Assembly (NCBI RefSeq): GCF_024655635.1
Contig: NZ_JANLGI010000022.1
Coordinates: 1-56,483 of the forward strand
From: Allobosea sp. 47.2.35
GTDB taxonomy: Bacteria; Pseudomonadota; Alphaproteobacteria; Rhizobiales; Beijerinckiaceae
Length of the DNA stretch: 56,483 bases
Direction of reading: 5' to 3'
Shown here: one piece after another, positions 1-8,263 of the stretch
Layout of the letters: the number at the start of each line of letters is the position of its first letter
How positions within the stretch are numbered: position 1 is the first letter of the stretch
Notes under the pieces: model-generated
Seen by the model: the letters and a program-made list of their open reading frames with translations, nothing else
What the model was told of the DNA's origin: nothing
Databases searched by the model: none
Program-made: the position numbers and the translations under genes

Positions 1-10
1 GCGCAGAAGA

Positions 11-32
11 GGCGCCGCTCAGCGGCGGCGCC
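11..32. repeat. Inverted repeat at the left edge
   Basis: GGCGCCGC (11-18) and GCGGCGCC (25-32) form a perfect 8-bp stem with a 6-nt loop. There is no clear T-run on either side. On the minus strand it would lie just inside a transcript from the promoter at 47-76, so it is more likely a 5'-leader hairpin than a terminator. The gene it belongs to is outside the window. Confidence 0.45.
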
Positions 33-46
33 GTCTCGATGGCCGG

Positions 47-76
47 TTTATAGGCCAGGCCCGGATTGGAAGTCAA
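47..76 (-). promoter_or_regulatory. Sigma-70-type promoter pointing out of the window
   Basis: Read on the minus strand, TTGACT (71-76) and TATAAA (47-52) are separated by 18 bases. Both hexamers are close to consensus, which is rare in such GC-rich DNA. Transcription would start near position 40 and leave the window leftwards. The gene served is not visible. Confidence 0.5.
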
Positions 77-566
77 CACGCTCGATGAAGTTTTTTTGAC
101 GGAACGCATTTCTTTTTCCCAGCCCCCTCAAAACACGCTCTGAGAGCCGCTTTCCGGGGGTTTTCGGCCTGCTGAACGCTCCTCCTGATCAGGCCCTGGA
201 CACCATTCGCGGCGATCGACCCTGTTGCGGCGCAAAATTCTTCGTCAGCGAAGATCGTCCCGCGCCCTTCGTCCCGATCTTTCTCCCCAACCGGTGCTTT
301 GGCGCGGCAAGCGGTCAGATCGATCCGATCCGATATTTAGCACGCGCGAGCGCGCATGAGAGCGCGATCAGGCGGCGCGCCCCTTTTCCCAAAACAGCCG
401 CAATCTCCCAGCACAGGAGATCGTCCACAGCTGAACGGATTGATTCCGGCTCCCGGCACGGGCATGGTCCTGGCGCGCTTTCGTCAGGATGCGTTCAAGG
501 CGCCTTCGCTGCAGCGAGGGTCGCCATCGAGATTTCGAGACAGCCCGCAGAAGCAACCGCCACGAC

Positions 567-2594
567 ATGAACGCCCATCCCGAGTTCACACAGCCGGCCG
601 AGCCGCTCGCCCCCGAGGCAGCGGCTCTTCTGGTCGATCTCGGGATCGAGCCGCCGATCCAGCCGGGCGATTCCCGCCATCAGCCTCTCGATCGCCGCGG
701 CGTCTCGCTGCGCTGGCTCTTCGCTTGCGCGCTCGTCGGTTCCTGCGGCGCGGCCCTGCTCGGCGCGGCGATCCTCGTCGCGATGCGCGGCGATACCAGC
801 TACCCCGAGCAGCCGGAGACGGTCGCGGTCCGCTCCGCCTCGGCCGCAGGCGATGGTGGCGGGGCGCGCAAGGCCGACAAGCTCGTCGCCGACCAGCCGG
901 TCATGTCGGCGCGCCACACCTTGCGGGCGCCGATGTCGCAGCGCACCGGCAACCGCGAGGTCATCCGCGTCCGGCCGTTCGTTCGTCTCGCCTCCAACCT
1001 GTCGCTGACGACGGGCGTCTATGCCTCCAATATCCCGCCGTTCAATCCGCTGCGCCTGTTCGCCGAGGGCGGGCAGTCGGAAGAGCGCTATGCCGAGCCG
1101 GCCCAGGACATGCCGGATGCCGACGTCACCATCGTCAAGCGCGAGCTCGGCGATCTGACCCTGCCCTCCGGCAAGCCGCAGCTCAGCGACGCCGAGGTGA
1201 TCGCGCAGATCGAGGAAGAGCGCGCCAACCTGGCCAATTCCGGCCGGCAGCGCGCCCTGCCGATCCCACCGCAATTGATGCTGAGCCGCACGCTGACCGG
1301 CACCGCCGCGCCGGGCAACGACCTTCTCGCCTATGCACCAGCGACCGATACGCGCTTTTCAGGCATCGAAGTCCGCGTCGTCCCCGAAAACGTCACCAAC
1401 GCCCCGAAAACCCCGATCCCGGCCTCGCGCGAGCCTCTCGTCGAGGACAAGCTGCTGATGGCCAAGCGCGGCGAGAATTTCGAGCAGGTCATGCGCGGCG
1501 CCGGCGTGGCGCCGGAGCAGGTGCGCACGATGATCGCGGCCTTCGGCGGCAAGGTCCGGACCTCCGCCCTGCCCGACGGCCAGGTTCTGCAGGTGCTCTA
1601 TGCGCCGGGCCCCCGGCCTGGCGATTCCCGCCAGATCATGCGCGTCTCGCTGCTCAGCAACGGCCAGCCCGACGGCATCATCGCGATGAACGACAAGGGC
1701 AGCTTCGTGCCGGTCGACCTGCCACGCCAGGAGGCGACTGGCCCGCAGAAGCCGCAGCGGCGCAACACCGAGGACGGGGACGATGACGACGAGGGTCCGG
1801 GCGGCGCCCGGCTCTACGAGAGCCTTTACGAGACCGGCGCCCGGCACGACCTGCCGCGGGCGCTGGTCGACGAGCTCGTTCGCATCTTCTCCTACGACCT
1901 CGATTTCCAGCAGCGCGTCCATGGCGGCGACAATCTGGAGGTGATCTTCACCGAAGAGGACGAAGGCGAGCGCGCCGAGATCCTGTCCGCAAGCCTGACG
2001 GTCAACGGCGAGACCCGCCGCGTCTTCCGCTATCAGGCCCCCGATGACGGGCTGATCGAGTATTTCGACGACGAGGGCAAGTCGCTGAAGAAGTTCCTGT
2101 TGCGCAAGCCGATCGCCGACGGCGAGCTGCGCTCCGGCTTCGGCATGCGCTACCACCCGATCATGCGCTATTCGAAGATGCATACCGGCGTCGACTGGTC
2201 GAACCGGATCGGCACGCCGATCCTCGCCGCCGGCAACGGCACCGTGCTCAAGGCCGGCTGGTCCTCCGGCTACGGCAAGCATACCGAGATCCAGCACGCC
2301 AACGGCTACGTCACCACCTATTCGCACCAGTCGAACTTCGCCAACGGCATCGTGCCCGGCGCCAAGGTCCGTCAGGGCCAGGTCATCGGCTATCTCGGCT
2401 CGACCGGCCTCTCCACCGGCCCGCATCTGCACTACGAGGTCCTGGTCAACGGCAATTTCGTCAATCCGATGAAGATCCGCGTGCCGCGCGGACGCGAGCT
2501 CCAGGGCACGACGCTCACCGAGTTCAGGCGCCAGCGCGACGAGATCCGCGGCCTGATCGAGAAGGCCGGCGGCACGCTCGCGCAACTGCGCTGA
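567..2594 (+). CDS. M23 family metallopeptidase, membrane-anchored murein endopeptidase
   Basis: This is a probable periplasmic peptidoglycan endopeptidase of 675 residues. A cytoplasmic N-terminus is followed by one membrane segment (about residues 50-72), a long Pro/Ala-rich middle region, an acidic linker (EDGDDDDEG) and a C-terminal M23 (LytM) domain. Zinc-site motifs are intact: HTGVD with His539, and GPHLHYE with His620 and His622, so an active enzyme is expected rather than a degenerate EnvC/NlpD-type activator. The ATG at 567 was preferred to the upstream ATG at 489 because the extra 26 residues are Arg-rich and atypical. It is a single gene followed by a separate transporter gene. 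Confidence 0.88.
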   Translation: MNAHPEFTQPAEPLAPEAAALLVDLGIEPPIQPGDSRHQPLDRRGVSLRWLFACALVGSCGAALLGAAILVAMRGDTSYPEQPETVAVRSASAAGDGGGARKADKLVADQPVMSARHTLRAPMSQRTGNREVIRVRPFVRLASNLSLTTGVYASNIPPFNPLRLFAEGGQSEERYAEPAQDMPDADVTIVKRELGDLTLPSGKPQLSDAEVIAQIEEERANLANSGRQRALPIPPQLMLSRTLTGTAAPGNDLLAYAPATDTRFSGIEVRVVPENVTNAPKTPIPASREPLVEDKLLMAKRGENFEQVMRGAGVAPEQVRTMIAAFGGKVRTSALPDGQVLQVLYAPGPRPGDSRQIMRVSLLSNGQPDGIIAMNDKGSFVPVDLPRQEATGPQKPQRRNTEDGDDDDEGPGGARLYESLYETGARHDLPRALVDELVRIFSYDLDFQQRVHGGDNLEVIFTEEDEGERAEILSASLTVNGETRRVFRYQAPDDGLIEYFDDEGKSLKKFLLRKPIADGELRSGFGMRYHPIMRYSKMHTGVDWSNRIGTPILAAGNGTVLKAGWSSGYGKHTEIQHANGYVTTYSHQSNFANGIVPGAKVRQGQVIGYLGSTGLSTGPHLHYEVLVNGNFVNPMKIRVPRGRELQGTTLTEFRRQRDEIRGLIEKAGGTLAQLR

Positions 2595-2639
2595 GCGCAT
2601 GACGACGAGGCGTTACAACCTTCGCCCCGCCTCGCGCGC

Positions 2640-2665
2640 TTGACAGAGTGTCCGTAAGCGGACAC
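2640..2665 (+). promoter_or_regulatory. -35-like TTGACA with a GTGTCCG/CGGACAC operator
   Basis: A perfect TTGACA (2640-2645) is followed two bases later by GTGTCCG-TAAG-CGGACAC (2648-2665), a 7-bp perfect inverted repeat sitting where the promoter spacer would be. This layout is what a TetR-type repressor uses to block RNA polymerase. The expected -10 hexamer is not recognisable, so promoter strength is doubtful. It lies about 40 bases upstream of the AEC permease. Confidence 0.45.
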
Positions 2666-2706
2666 GGCGGAAGCTGGCGTTCCTCTCTCGCGCGAGTTCC
2701 GAAGCC

Positions 2707-3624
2707 ATGCTCGCTTCCCTCCTCGTCGTCCTGCCCGTCTTCGGGTTGATCGGCCTCGGTTATTGCGCCCGCTGGAGCAAGCTCCTGCGCGAGACCACCG
2801 GCGAGGGGCTCTCCGATTTCGTCTTCGTCCTCGCCGTGCCCTGCCTGCTGTTCCGCACGCTTGCGAAGGCCGACATCCCCGTCACGCAGCCCTGGGGTTA
2901 CTGGATCGCCTATTTCGCTGGCCTTGCCGTCGTCTGGGCGCTGGCAATGGTCATCGCCGCCAGGTTTTTCGCGCGCAAGGGGCCGGAACTCGTCGTCTCC
3001 GGCTTCGCCGCCGCGCAGTCGAACACCGTCTTCGTCGGCGTGCCGATGATCCTGAAGGCCTATGGCGATGCCGGCGCCGTGCCGCTCGGCCTGCTGCTCG
3101 CCATCCACTTGCCGGTCACGATGACGGTCGCGACCCTGCTGGCCGAAGGCCGCTCGGCCTCGATCCCGCAACTGATCAAGCGCCTGTTCACCCATCCGAT
3201 CATCACCGGCATCCTGCTCGGATCGGCGGTGCGTCCCTTCATTGCCTATATTCCCGAGCCGGCGTGGACGCTGGTCGACCTGCTGGCGGGCGCCGCCGTG
3301 CCTTGTGCATTGATCAGCCTGGGCATCGCCATGCGCCGCTACGGCCTCGAATCCGGCCTCGCCCTGCCGGCCGTGCTGAGCGGGTTGAAGCTCGGCCTGC
3401 ATCCCCTGCTGGTCTATTGGCTGGCGACGCGGGTCTTCGAGATGCCGGCGCACTGGTCGGGCGTCGCCGTGCTCTTCGCTGCCTGCCCCTGCGGGATCAA
3501 TGCCTATCTCTTCGCCGAGCGCTACCGGCAGGGCGTGGCCGACGCGTCGAGCGCGATCACGCTCTCGACTCTGCTCTCGCTCTTCACCACCGCTGCCTGG
3601 CTGACCTTCCTCGGCGTCGGCTGA
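2707..3624 (+). CDS. AEC (auxin efflux carrier) family permease
   Basis: Inner-membrane secondary transporter of 305 residues, usual for the family. It is hydrophobic nearly throughout, with around ten predicted membrane segments. Family-typical patches are GLIGLGYCARW near the N-terminus, AAQSNTVFVGVPM in the first half and CPCGINAYLFAERY near the C-terminus. Bacterial AEC proteins commonly export or import organic acids or amino-acid-related compounds; nothing here fixes the substrate. The operator-like repeat just upstream suggests repressor control. It converges on gluQRS with only four bases between the stop codons. Confidence 0.88.
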   Translation: MLASLLVVLPVFGLIGLGYCARWSKLLRETTGEGLSDFVFVLAVPCLLFRTLAKADIPVTQPWGYWIAYFAGLAVVWALAMVIAARFFARKGPELVVSGFAAAQSNTVFVGVPMILKAYGDAGAVPLGLLLAIHLPVTMTVATLLAEGRSASIPQLIKRLFTHPIITGILLGSAVRPFIAYIPEPAWTLVDLLAGAAVPCALISLGIAMRRYGLESGLALPAVLSGLKLGLHPLLVYWLATRVFEMPAHWSGVAVLFAACPCGINAYLFAERYRQGVADASSAITLSTLLSLFTTAAWLTFLGVG

Positions 3625-3628
3625 GCCC

Positions 3629-4510
3629 TCAAGCGAAGCCGAGCTGCCGACGGATCTCTTCCGCACTGATCCCGTCCGCGCGCAGATCCGCAAGGCTCCG
3701 CGAATCCCGGCTCTTGGCCAGCTTCTGCCCGTCATCATCGAGCAGCAGGCGGTGGAAATGATAGAGCGGTATCGGCAAGCCGAGCAGGTGCTGCAAGAGG
3801 ACATGGACATCCGTCGCCGCTTCCAGATCCCGGCCGCGCACGACATGCGTCACGCCTTGCAAGGCATCGTCAACGGTGACGGCGAGATGATAGCTCGTCG
3901 GCGCGTCCTTGCGGGCGAGCACGACATCGCCCCAGCGCTCGGGGGCGACCGGGACGGAATGCCGGACATCCCCGGCATCGAAAACCGTATAGCGCAACGG
4001 CTGCCTCAAGGCGGCGGTCGCTGCCGCCATGTCGAGCCGCAGCACATGTGGCTCTCCGGCCGCGATGCGTCGGGCCGCCTCATCCGGGTCGAGCTTTTTG
4101 CAGAGGCCGGGATAGAGTGGCGCGCCATCAGGATCGACCGGCCAGGGCTGCCCGGTTGCGGCTTCCCGCGCCGCGACCGCGTTTCTGATCTCCTGCCGCG
4201 AGCAGAAGCAGGGATAGGCCAGCCCGCGCCGGCGTAAAGCGGCCAGCGCCCCCGCATAATCGCCGAAATGCGCGGATTGTCGGCGGAAGCCCGGCTCGAA
4301 CCGGATACCGAGCCAGGCGAGGTCCTCTTCAATGCCCTCGACGAATTCCGGCCGGCAGCGGGTCAGGTCGATATCCTCGATCCGCAGCAGCAGGCGCCCG
4401 CCGAAACGCAGTGCCAGCGCCTCGTTGGTCAGGGCCGACAGCGCATGGCCGAGATGGAGGCGCCCGTTCGGGCTCGGCGCAAAGCGGAAAACGGGTGGAG
4501 CAGGCGGCAT
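3629..4510 (-). CDS. gluQ: Glutamyl-Q tRNA(Asp) synthetase
   Basis: A 293-residue paralogue of glutamyl-tRNA synthetase lacking the anticodon-binding domain. It attaches glutamate to the queuosine base of tRNA(Asp). The HIGH-type motif is PNGRLHLGH (about residues 14-22) and the KMSKS-type motif is KLAKS (near 263). The zinc site is visible as CFC in the first third and a YPGLC segment downstream, as in E. coli GluQRS. The length (about 290, versus about 470 for GltX) and the missing C-terminal domain decide between GluQ and a true GltX. It is a single gene with its start divergent from the glycosylase gene. Confidence 0.93.
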   Translation of the reverse strand: MPPAPPVFRFAPSPNGRLHLGHALSALTNEALALRFGGRLLLRIEDIDLTRCRPEFVEGIEEDLAWLGIRFEPGFRRQSAHFGDYAGALAALRRRGLAYPCFCSRQEIRNAVAAREAATGQPWPVDPDGAPLYPGLCKKLDPDEAARRIAAGEPHVLRLDMAAATAALRQPLRYTVFDAGDVRHSVPVAPERWGDVVLARKDAPTSYHLAVTVDDALQGVTHVVRGRDLEAATDVHVLLQHLLGLPIPLYHFHRLLLDDDGQKLAKSRDSRSLADLRADGISAEEIRRQLGFA

Positions 4511-4595
4511 CGCTCCTGTCTAGGCATTGCGCGCGACCGCGCCAAGCGGCTGCCTGCTGACGGAAGCCGTCGTCTCTGCCATCGATACCCAGACC

Positions 4596-5240
4596 ATGAT
4601 CGAGAGAATCACATCCAACGCCGATCTCGAGGAAGGCATGGCCGCCCTCGTCGCCCTGCACCCGGACTGGCAGCCCATCGTCGCGCGCACCGGCCTGCCA
4701 CCGTTGCGGCTGCGCGAGGGCGGCTTTCCCGGCCTCGCCGCGATCATCGTCTCCCAGCAATTGTCGGTCGCGAGCGCGCGGGCCGTCTGGAACCGCTTTG
4801 TCGGCGTCTTCGTGCCGCTGACGCCCGAGCGCGTGCTCGCCGCGACGGATGACGACATGCGCCTCTCCGGCCTGTCGCGTCCGAAGCAGCGCACGCTGCT
4901 CGCGCTCGCAAGTGCCCTCGTCGAACAGCGCTTCGCCTTCGAGGCGCTCGAGCGCGCCTCGCCCGAGGAGGTTCATGCCCGGATGACGGCGATCTCGGGC
5001 ATCGGTCCCTGGACGGCGGATGTCTATCTGCTGTTCTGCCTCGGCCATCGCGACGGCTTCGCCGCCGGCGATCTCGCCATTCAGGAGGCCGCCCGCCACG
5101 CCTTCGGACTCCCAGCCCGCCCCAAGCCGGTCGAGCTCCAGGCCATGGCGGAGTCCTGGCGGCCCTGGCGCGGCGTCGCCGCCCGGCTGCTCTGGGCCGA
5201 TTACGCCCTTCTGAAGCGGCGCGAGGGCATTAACGCCTAA
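4596..5240 (+). CDS. AlkA-type DNA-3-methyladenine glycosylase
   Basis: Base-excision repair enzyme of the HhH-GPD superfamily, 214 residues from the chosen ATG. The helix-hairpin-helix hairpin ISGIGPWTADVY (around residue 135) is followed by the catalytic aspartate in AAGDLAIQ (Asp159), as in E. coli AlkA. The N-terminal AlkA regulatory/TBP-like domain is absent, which fits the short single-domain class. A longer frame to 4527 exists, but its extra 23 residues are not family-like. No adaptive-response partner (ada, alkB) is adjacent. Confidence 0.88.
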   Translation: MIERITSNADLEEGMAALVALHPDWQPIVARTGLPPLRLREGGFPGLAAIIVSQQLSVASARAVWNRFVGVFVPLTPERVLAATDDDMRLSGLSRPKQRTLLALASALVEQRFAFEALERASPEEVHARMTAISGIGPWTADVYLLFCLGHRDGFAAGDLAIQEAARHAFGLPARPKPVELQAMAESWRPWRGVAARLLWADYALLKRREGINA

Positions 5241-5272
5241 GGCATCGCCCCCGAAGCGCGGGCAGAGACCTC

Positions 5273-6052
5273 TCAGCCCCGCGTGATCTGGAGCGCCGTC
5301 TGCGCCGCCGCACGCAGCATGCCGGAATCGCTCATCACCGTGACCATGCGCGCCCCCATGGCGAGGCCCTGCTTGGCGCGCTCCGCCGTCGCCGCATAGA
5401 GTGCGACCGGCTTGTTGGCCGCCGAAGCGCGGGCGACGACATGCTTGAGCGCCTCATCGACCTCGCACGCGGTGGCATCGACCTTCGCCCCGCCGGAGAG
5501 CGCGATCGACAGGTCGGACGGCCCGACGAACAGAGCGTCGATCCCGTCCAGCGCCAGAATGTCGTCGACGATCGCCATCGCCTCGCGCGTCTCGATCATC
5601 GCGAACGTCATCGAGAAGCCGTTGGCGGCCTTGAGATAGCTGTTCTGGTCGAGGCCCGAAGCACCGAGACCGCCATAGCTGCCCCAGCTGCGCTCGCCCA
5701 TCGGCGGATATTTGGCATAGGCCGCGAAGCGGCGGGCATCCTCCATCGTGTTGATCATCGGCGCGATGACCCCGGAGACGCCGCTGTCGAACAGCTTCGA
5801 GACATTCTGGAACTCGCCGACCGGAATGCGCGCGATCGCAGGCTTGCCGGCGGCATTGATCAGCGGGATCGCACGGATGACCTCGCCGAGCGTGATCGGC
5901 CCATGCTGCATGTCGAGCGTGATCGCGTCGAAATCCTCCTGCGCCAGGATCGCCGCGATCGACGGGTCGGGCAGGCCGCACCAGGCCGAGACGACGCTGT
6001 CACCCCGGGCGAAACGATCGGCGAGGGAAGCGAGGACGGTGGGCTTGGCCAT
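5273..6052 (-). CDS. HpcH/HpaI-type class II aldolase
   Basis: Cytoplasmic pyruvate-type aldolase of 259 residues, in the family of 4-hydroxy-2-oxoheptanedioate aldolase. It cleaves or condenses a 2-oxo-acid with an aldehyde using a divalent metal. Family landmarks are LDMQHGP with the catalytic base His, ARIPVGE with the active-site Arg, MIETREAM (metal-binding Glu) and FVGPSDLS (metal-binding Asp region). No aromatic-degradation genes are nearby, so the natural substrate is unknown. The start at MAKPTVLAS was chosen because upstream residues are not family-like. The terminator of the zeta-inhibitor gene lies upstream. Confidence 0.87.
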   Translation of the reverse strand: MAKPTVLASLADRFARGDSVVSAWCGLPDPSIAAILAQEDFDAITLDMQHGPITLGEVIRAIPLINAAGKPAIARIPVGEFQNVSKLFDSGVSGVIAPMINTMEDARRFAAYAKYPPMGERSWGSYGGLGASGLDQNSYLKAANGFSMTFAMIETREAMAIVDDILALDGIDALFVGPSDLSIALSGGAKVDATACEVDEALKHVVARASAANKPVALYAATAERAKQGLAMGARMVTVMSDSGMLRAAAQTALQITRG

Positions 6053-6131
6053 GATGCGTTCATCCGTGTCTGGCCGCATTGCGGGCGTTGCGGCGGTCGA
6101 TGCAGGTTGAACAGTGTCAGGCCGGAAAAGC

Positions 6132-6155
6132 AAACGGGCGCCCATGCGCCCGTTT
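6132..6155 (-). terminator. Rho-independent terminator of the zeta-inhibitor gene
   Basis: AAACGGGCGC (6132-6141), a 4-nt loop and GCGCCCGTTT (6146-6155) make a perfect 10-bp stem. On the minus strand the stem is followed by a T-rich tract (GTTTGCTTTT). It is 43 bases downstream of the DUF1476 stop codon. Confidence 0.75.
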
Positions 6156-6198
6156 CAAAGACGTCCTGCGTCAGCCGGGATGCAACCGGCCTGGGAGC

Positions 6199-6522
6199 TT
6201 AACGGCCGGCCTGGATGTCGTCCGCCGCCTTGATCAGCAGCTCCGTCATCACGGTGCGGATTTCAGTGTCCGCGACGGTAACGCCAGCGAGCGCGAAGTC
6301 GTTCTTGACCTTGCGCACCACGTCCTCGTCGCCAGCCTCCTCGAAATCGGCCACGACAACCGACTTGGCGTAAGCCTCGGCATCGGCGCCGCTCTTGCCG
6401 AGCTTCTCGGCAGCCCAGAGCCCGAGCAGCTTGTTGCGCCGGGCGGTCGCCTTGAAGCGCAGCTCCTCGTCATGGGCGAACTTGTTCTCGTAGGCGTCCT
6501 TGCGCTGGTCGAAGGTCGTCAT
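6199..6522 (-). CDS. DUF1476 protein, F1Fo-ATPase inhibitor subunit zeta
   Basis: Small soluble protein of 107 residues beginning MTTFDQRKDAYENKFAHDEE, a signature N-terminus of the DUF1476 family. The Paracoccus denitrificans member is the zeta subunit, which binds the F1 ATPase and blocks ATP hydrolysis. The body is predicted to be helical, as in the four-helix zeta fold. The family is restricted largely to Alphaproteobacteria, which supports the taxonomic call. The atp operon is not in the window. The start gives the family-standard length, and a strong terminator follows. Confidence 0.88.
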   Translation of the reverse strand: MTTFDQRKDAYENKFAHDEELRFKATARRNKLLGLWAAEKLGKSGADAEAYAKSVVVADFEEAGDEDVVRKVKNDFALAGVTVADTEIRTVMTELLIKAADDIQAGR

Positions 6523-6869
6523 GCGGCGTCCATGTCCTTGTCTGGGGAATATGTCGCTCAACCATATAGGTTGCTCGCGAGGCGAGAGCCAGCCTCGATG
6601 AGGGTCTTCAGCGGTCTTTAAGCGTCTGGAAGGCTCCAAACGGCGATTTGTTGCGTTTACGGCGTAGACGCTCCATATAGCAGGCGCGAGAGCACCTCCG
6701 GTGGTCCCGCACGCAACAGGCACCGTTGCCGCCGCTGGATTCGTACCCGACGAGTCCGACAGGCCGACGACGCTGGACAAGAACAGATCAGGGGCCAGAT
6801 CCCGCCGCGAGACCATCGCGTCCAGAGAAGGGCCGACCTTTGGATTTCCTCAAGCCACGGTACATACCC
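6523..6869. other. Divergent intergenic region, zeta inhibitor / purC
   Basis: These 347 bases contain no supported gene; the open frame running into purC from 6726 lacks purC-like residues. A plausible purC promoter is TTGCGT (6651-6656) and CATATA (6674-6679) with a 17-base spacer, which would give a leader of around 180 bases. An AT-richer patch with CCATATAGG near 6569-6577 could serve the minus-strand gene. I did not recognise a purine riboswitch. Confidence 0.4.
6651..6679 (+). promoter_or_regulatory. Possible purC promoter
   Basis: TTGCGT and CATATA are spaced by exactly 17 bases. The match to consensus is moderate (the -35 matches at TTG, the -10 at three to four positions). It is the best pair in the divergent region but is not proven. 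Confidence 0.35.
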
Positions 6870-7634
6870 ATGAATCGCCGCCGTCGCATTTACGAAGGCA
6901 AGGCGAAGGTCCTCTATGAAGGACCCGAGCCCGGTACGCTGATCCAGCACTTCAAGGATGACGCCACCGCCTTCAATGCCAAGAAGCATGAAGTGATCGA
7001 CGGCAAGGGCGTGCTCAACAACCGCATCTCTGAGCACATCTTCTCGAATCTCAACGATATCGGCGTGCCCACGCATTTCATCCGCCGGCTGAACATGCGC
7101 GAGCAGCTCATCCGCGAGGTCGAGATCATCCCACTCGAGGTCGTCGTGCGCAATATCGCCGCCGGCTCGCTCGCCACTCGCCTCGGCCTCGAGGAAGGCA
7201 CGCAGCTGCCGCGCTCGATCATCGAGTTCTACTACAAGAACGACGCGCTGAACGACCCGATGGTCTCGGAAGAGCACATCACCGCCTTCGGCTGGGCGAC
7301 GCCGCAGGAGATCGACGACATCATGGCGCTCGCCATCCGCGTCAACGACTTCCTCTCCGGCCTCTTCCTCGGCGCCGGCATCCGCCTCGTCGACTTCAAG
7401 ATGGAAACGGGTCGTCTGTGGGAGGGCGAGATGATGCGCATCGTCGTCGCCGACGAGATCAGCCCGGATTCCTGCCGGCTCTGGGACATCAAGTCCAAGG
7501 ACAAGATGGACAAGGACCGCTTCCGCCGCGACATGGGCGGCCTGATAGAGGCCTATTCCGAAGTCGCCCGCCGCCTCGGCATTCTCGGCGAGAACGAGAA
7601 CCCCGGCCCGTCCGGCCCGCGCCTGGTGCAGTGA
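6870..7634 (+). CDS. purC: Phosphoribosylaminoimidazole-succinocarboxamide synthase
   Basis: SAICAR synthetase of 254 residues, joining aspartate to CAIR with ATP in de novo purine synthesis. The N-terminus [16 protein letters not shown] carries the nucleotide-binding loop. Downstream are [14 protein letters not shown], the conserved [13 protein letters not shown] segment and LVDFKMETG followed by [15 protein letters not shown], all diagnostic for PurC. The start follows family length; a longer in-frame extension is not homologous. A lipoprotein gene, purS and purQ follow on the same strand, giving a purine gene group split by one unrelated reading frame. Confidence 0.95.
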   Translation: MNRRRRIYEGKAKVLYEGPEPGTLIQHFKDDATAFNAKKHEVIDGKGVLNNRISEHIFSNLNDIGVPTHFIRRLNMREQLIREVEIIPLEVVVRNIAAGSLATRLGLEEGTQLPRSIIEFYYKNDALNDPMVSEEHITAFGWATPQEIDDIMALAIRVNDFLSGLFLGAGIRLVDFKMETGRLWEGEMMRIVVADEISPDSCRLWDIKSKDKMDKDRFRRDMGGLIEAYSEVARRLGILGENENPGPSGPRLVQ

Positions 7635-7663
7635 GCGCCATCGCTCGGCCATTATCGCGATTG

Positions 7664-7690
7664 AAACGGGAGCGCATGCGCTCCCGTTTT
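7664..7690 (+). terminator. Palindromic hairpin after purC, overlapping the next start codon
   Basis: A 26-base perfect palindrome (7664-7689) has arms of AAACGGGAGCGC and its complement and is followed by a fourth T. It lies 30 bases after the purC stop and resembles a short intrinsic terminator. Its centre is the ATG at 7676 assigned to the next gene, and the GGGAG that would act as ribosome binding site lies in the 5' arm. Confidence 0.6.
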
Positions 7691-8263
7691 CATGTCGCGG
7701 CCTTGGCTCTCGCCGGAGGCCTTCTGCTCGGCGCCTGCTCCTATCATTTTGGGCCGGGCATCGCCGAACTGCCGGCTTCGCAGGGCTGGCAGCCCCTGCC
7801 GATCGGCTCCTGGGTGCTGAATGACGGGCTCGAAGCCCGCTCGATGGTCTTTTGCCCGCGCGAAAGCTGCACGCGCCAGGGCTTCGCTGCCGTGATCGCC
7901 CTCGAAGGCGAGCAGGCCCGCGAGATGGAAAAGGCCCTGTCGGAAAGCCCGGCCAGCCTCGGGCAAGCCTTCGCCCGGCTGGCGGCAGCGAAGGCGGCCG
8001 AGCGCCGCAAGGCGCAGCGCAGGCTGAAGAGGAAGCCGGAAACGAAGCCGGAAGCCCGCAGCGCGACCGATGTTGCCCGTATCGATTCGGCTGATGCCAA
8101 GGGCGTTCTCGTCACGATCCGCTCGCTCGACACGGCCGGCCGTCAGGCCGTCACCGCGATCCTCTACGGCCGCGAAAGCGACCGGCTGGTACTGGCGCTC
8201 GCCGTCAGCGAGACCGCCGAGGCCGCCCGCCGCGACGTTGAAGCCGCCTGGCGCAGCCGCTGA
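7676..8263 (+). CDS. Putative lipoprotein of unknown function
   Basis: A 195-residue protein with a type II signal peptide: short basic start, hydrophobic stretch ALALAGGLLLGA and lipobox LGAC with Cys21 as the lipidated residue. The mature part is mixed alpha/beta-like, with a Lys/Arg-rich middle (KAAERRKAQRRLKRK, about residues 102-116) and no recognised motif. It is expected to be anchored in the inner or outer membrane facing the periplasm. I do not recognise the family. The ATG lies at the centre of the purC hairpin, so translation may depend on whether that hairpin forms. No better start exists in frame. Confidence 0.65.
   Translation: MRSRFHVAALALAGGLLLGACSYHFGPGIAELPASQGWQPLPIGSWVLNDGLEARSMVFCPRESCTRQGFAAVIALEGEQAREMEKALSESPASLGQAFARLAAAKAAERRKAQRRLKRKPETKPEARSATDVARIDSADAKGVLVTIRSLDTAGRQAVTAILYGRESDRLVLALAVSETAEAARRDVEAAWRSR

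Larger units (their letters stand above)
1..566. other. Leader/intergenic region before the M23 peptidase gene
   Basis: No convincing gene lies in these 566 bases; open frames here are shadows or extensions of the peptidase frame. What can be seen is a minus-strand promoter-like pair at 47-76, a perfect 8-bp inverted repeat at 11-32 and a weak 7-bp inverted repeat (251-257 with 275-281). The remainder has no recognisable content. The long distance to the peptidase start at 567 leaves room for a 5' leader. Confidence 0.5.

Noticed and set aside
356..1786. Plus-strand open frame of 476 codons overlapping the M23 peptidase
   Set aside because: The other frame carries the membrane segment and leads into the M23 domain; this one is Arg/Pro-rich noise.
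2524..3846. Minus-strand open frame of 440 codons across the AEC permease
   Set aside because: It overlaps three supported genes, and its residues are low-complexity Gln/Asp/Gly/Arg typical of a shadow frame.
3629..4510. Possible truncated glutamyl-tRNA synthetase
   Set aside because: The zinc-site cysteines, length and intact catalytic motifs fit the normal GluQ enzyme; nothing suggests a broken gltX.
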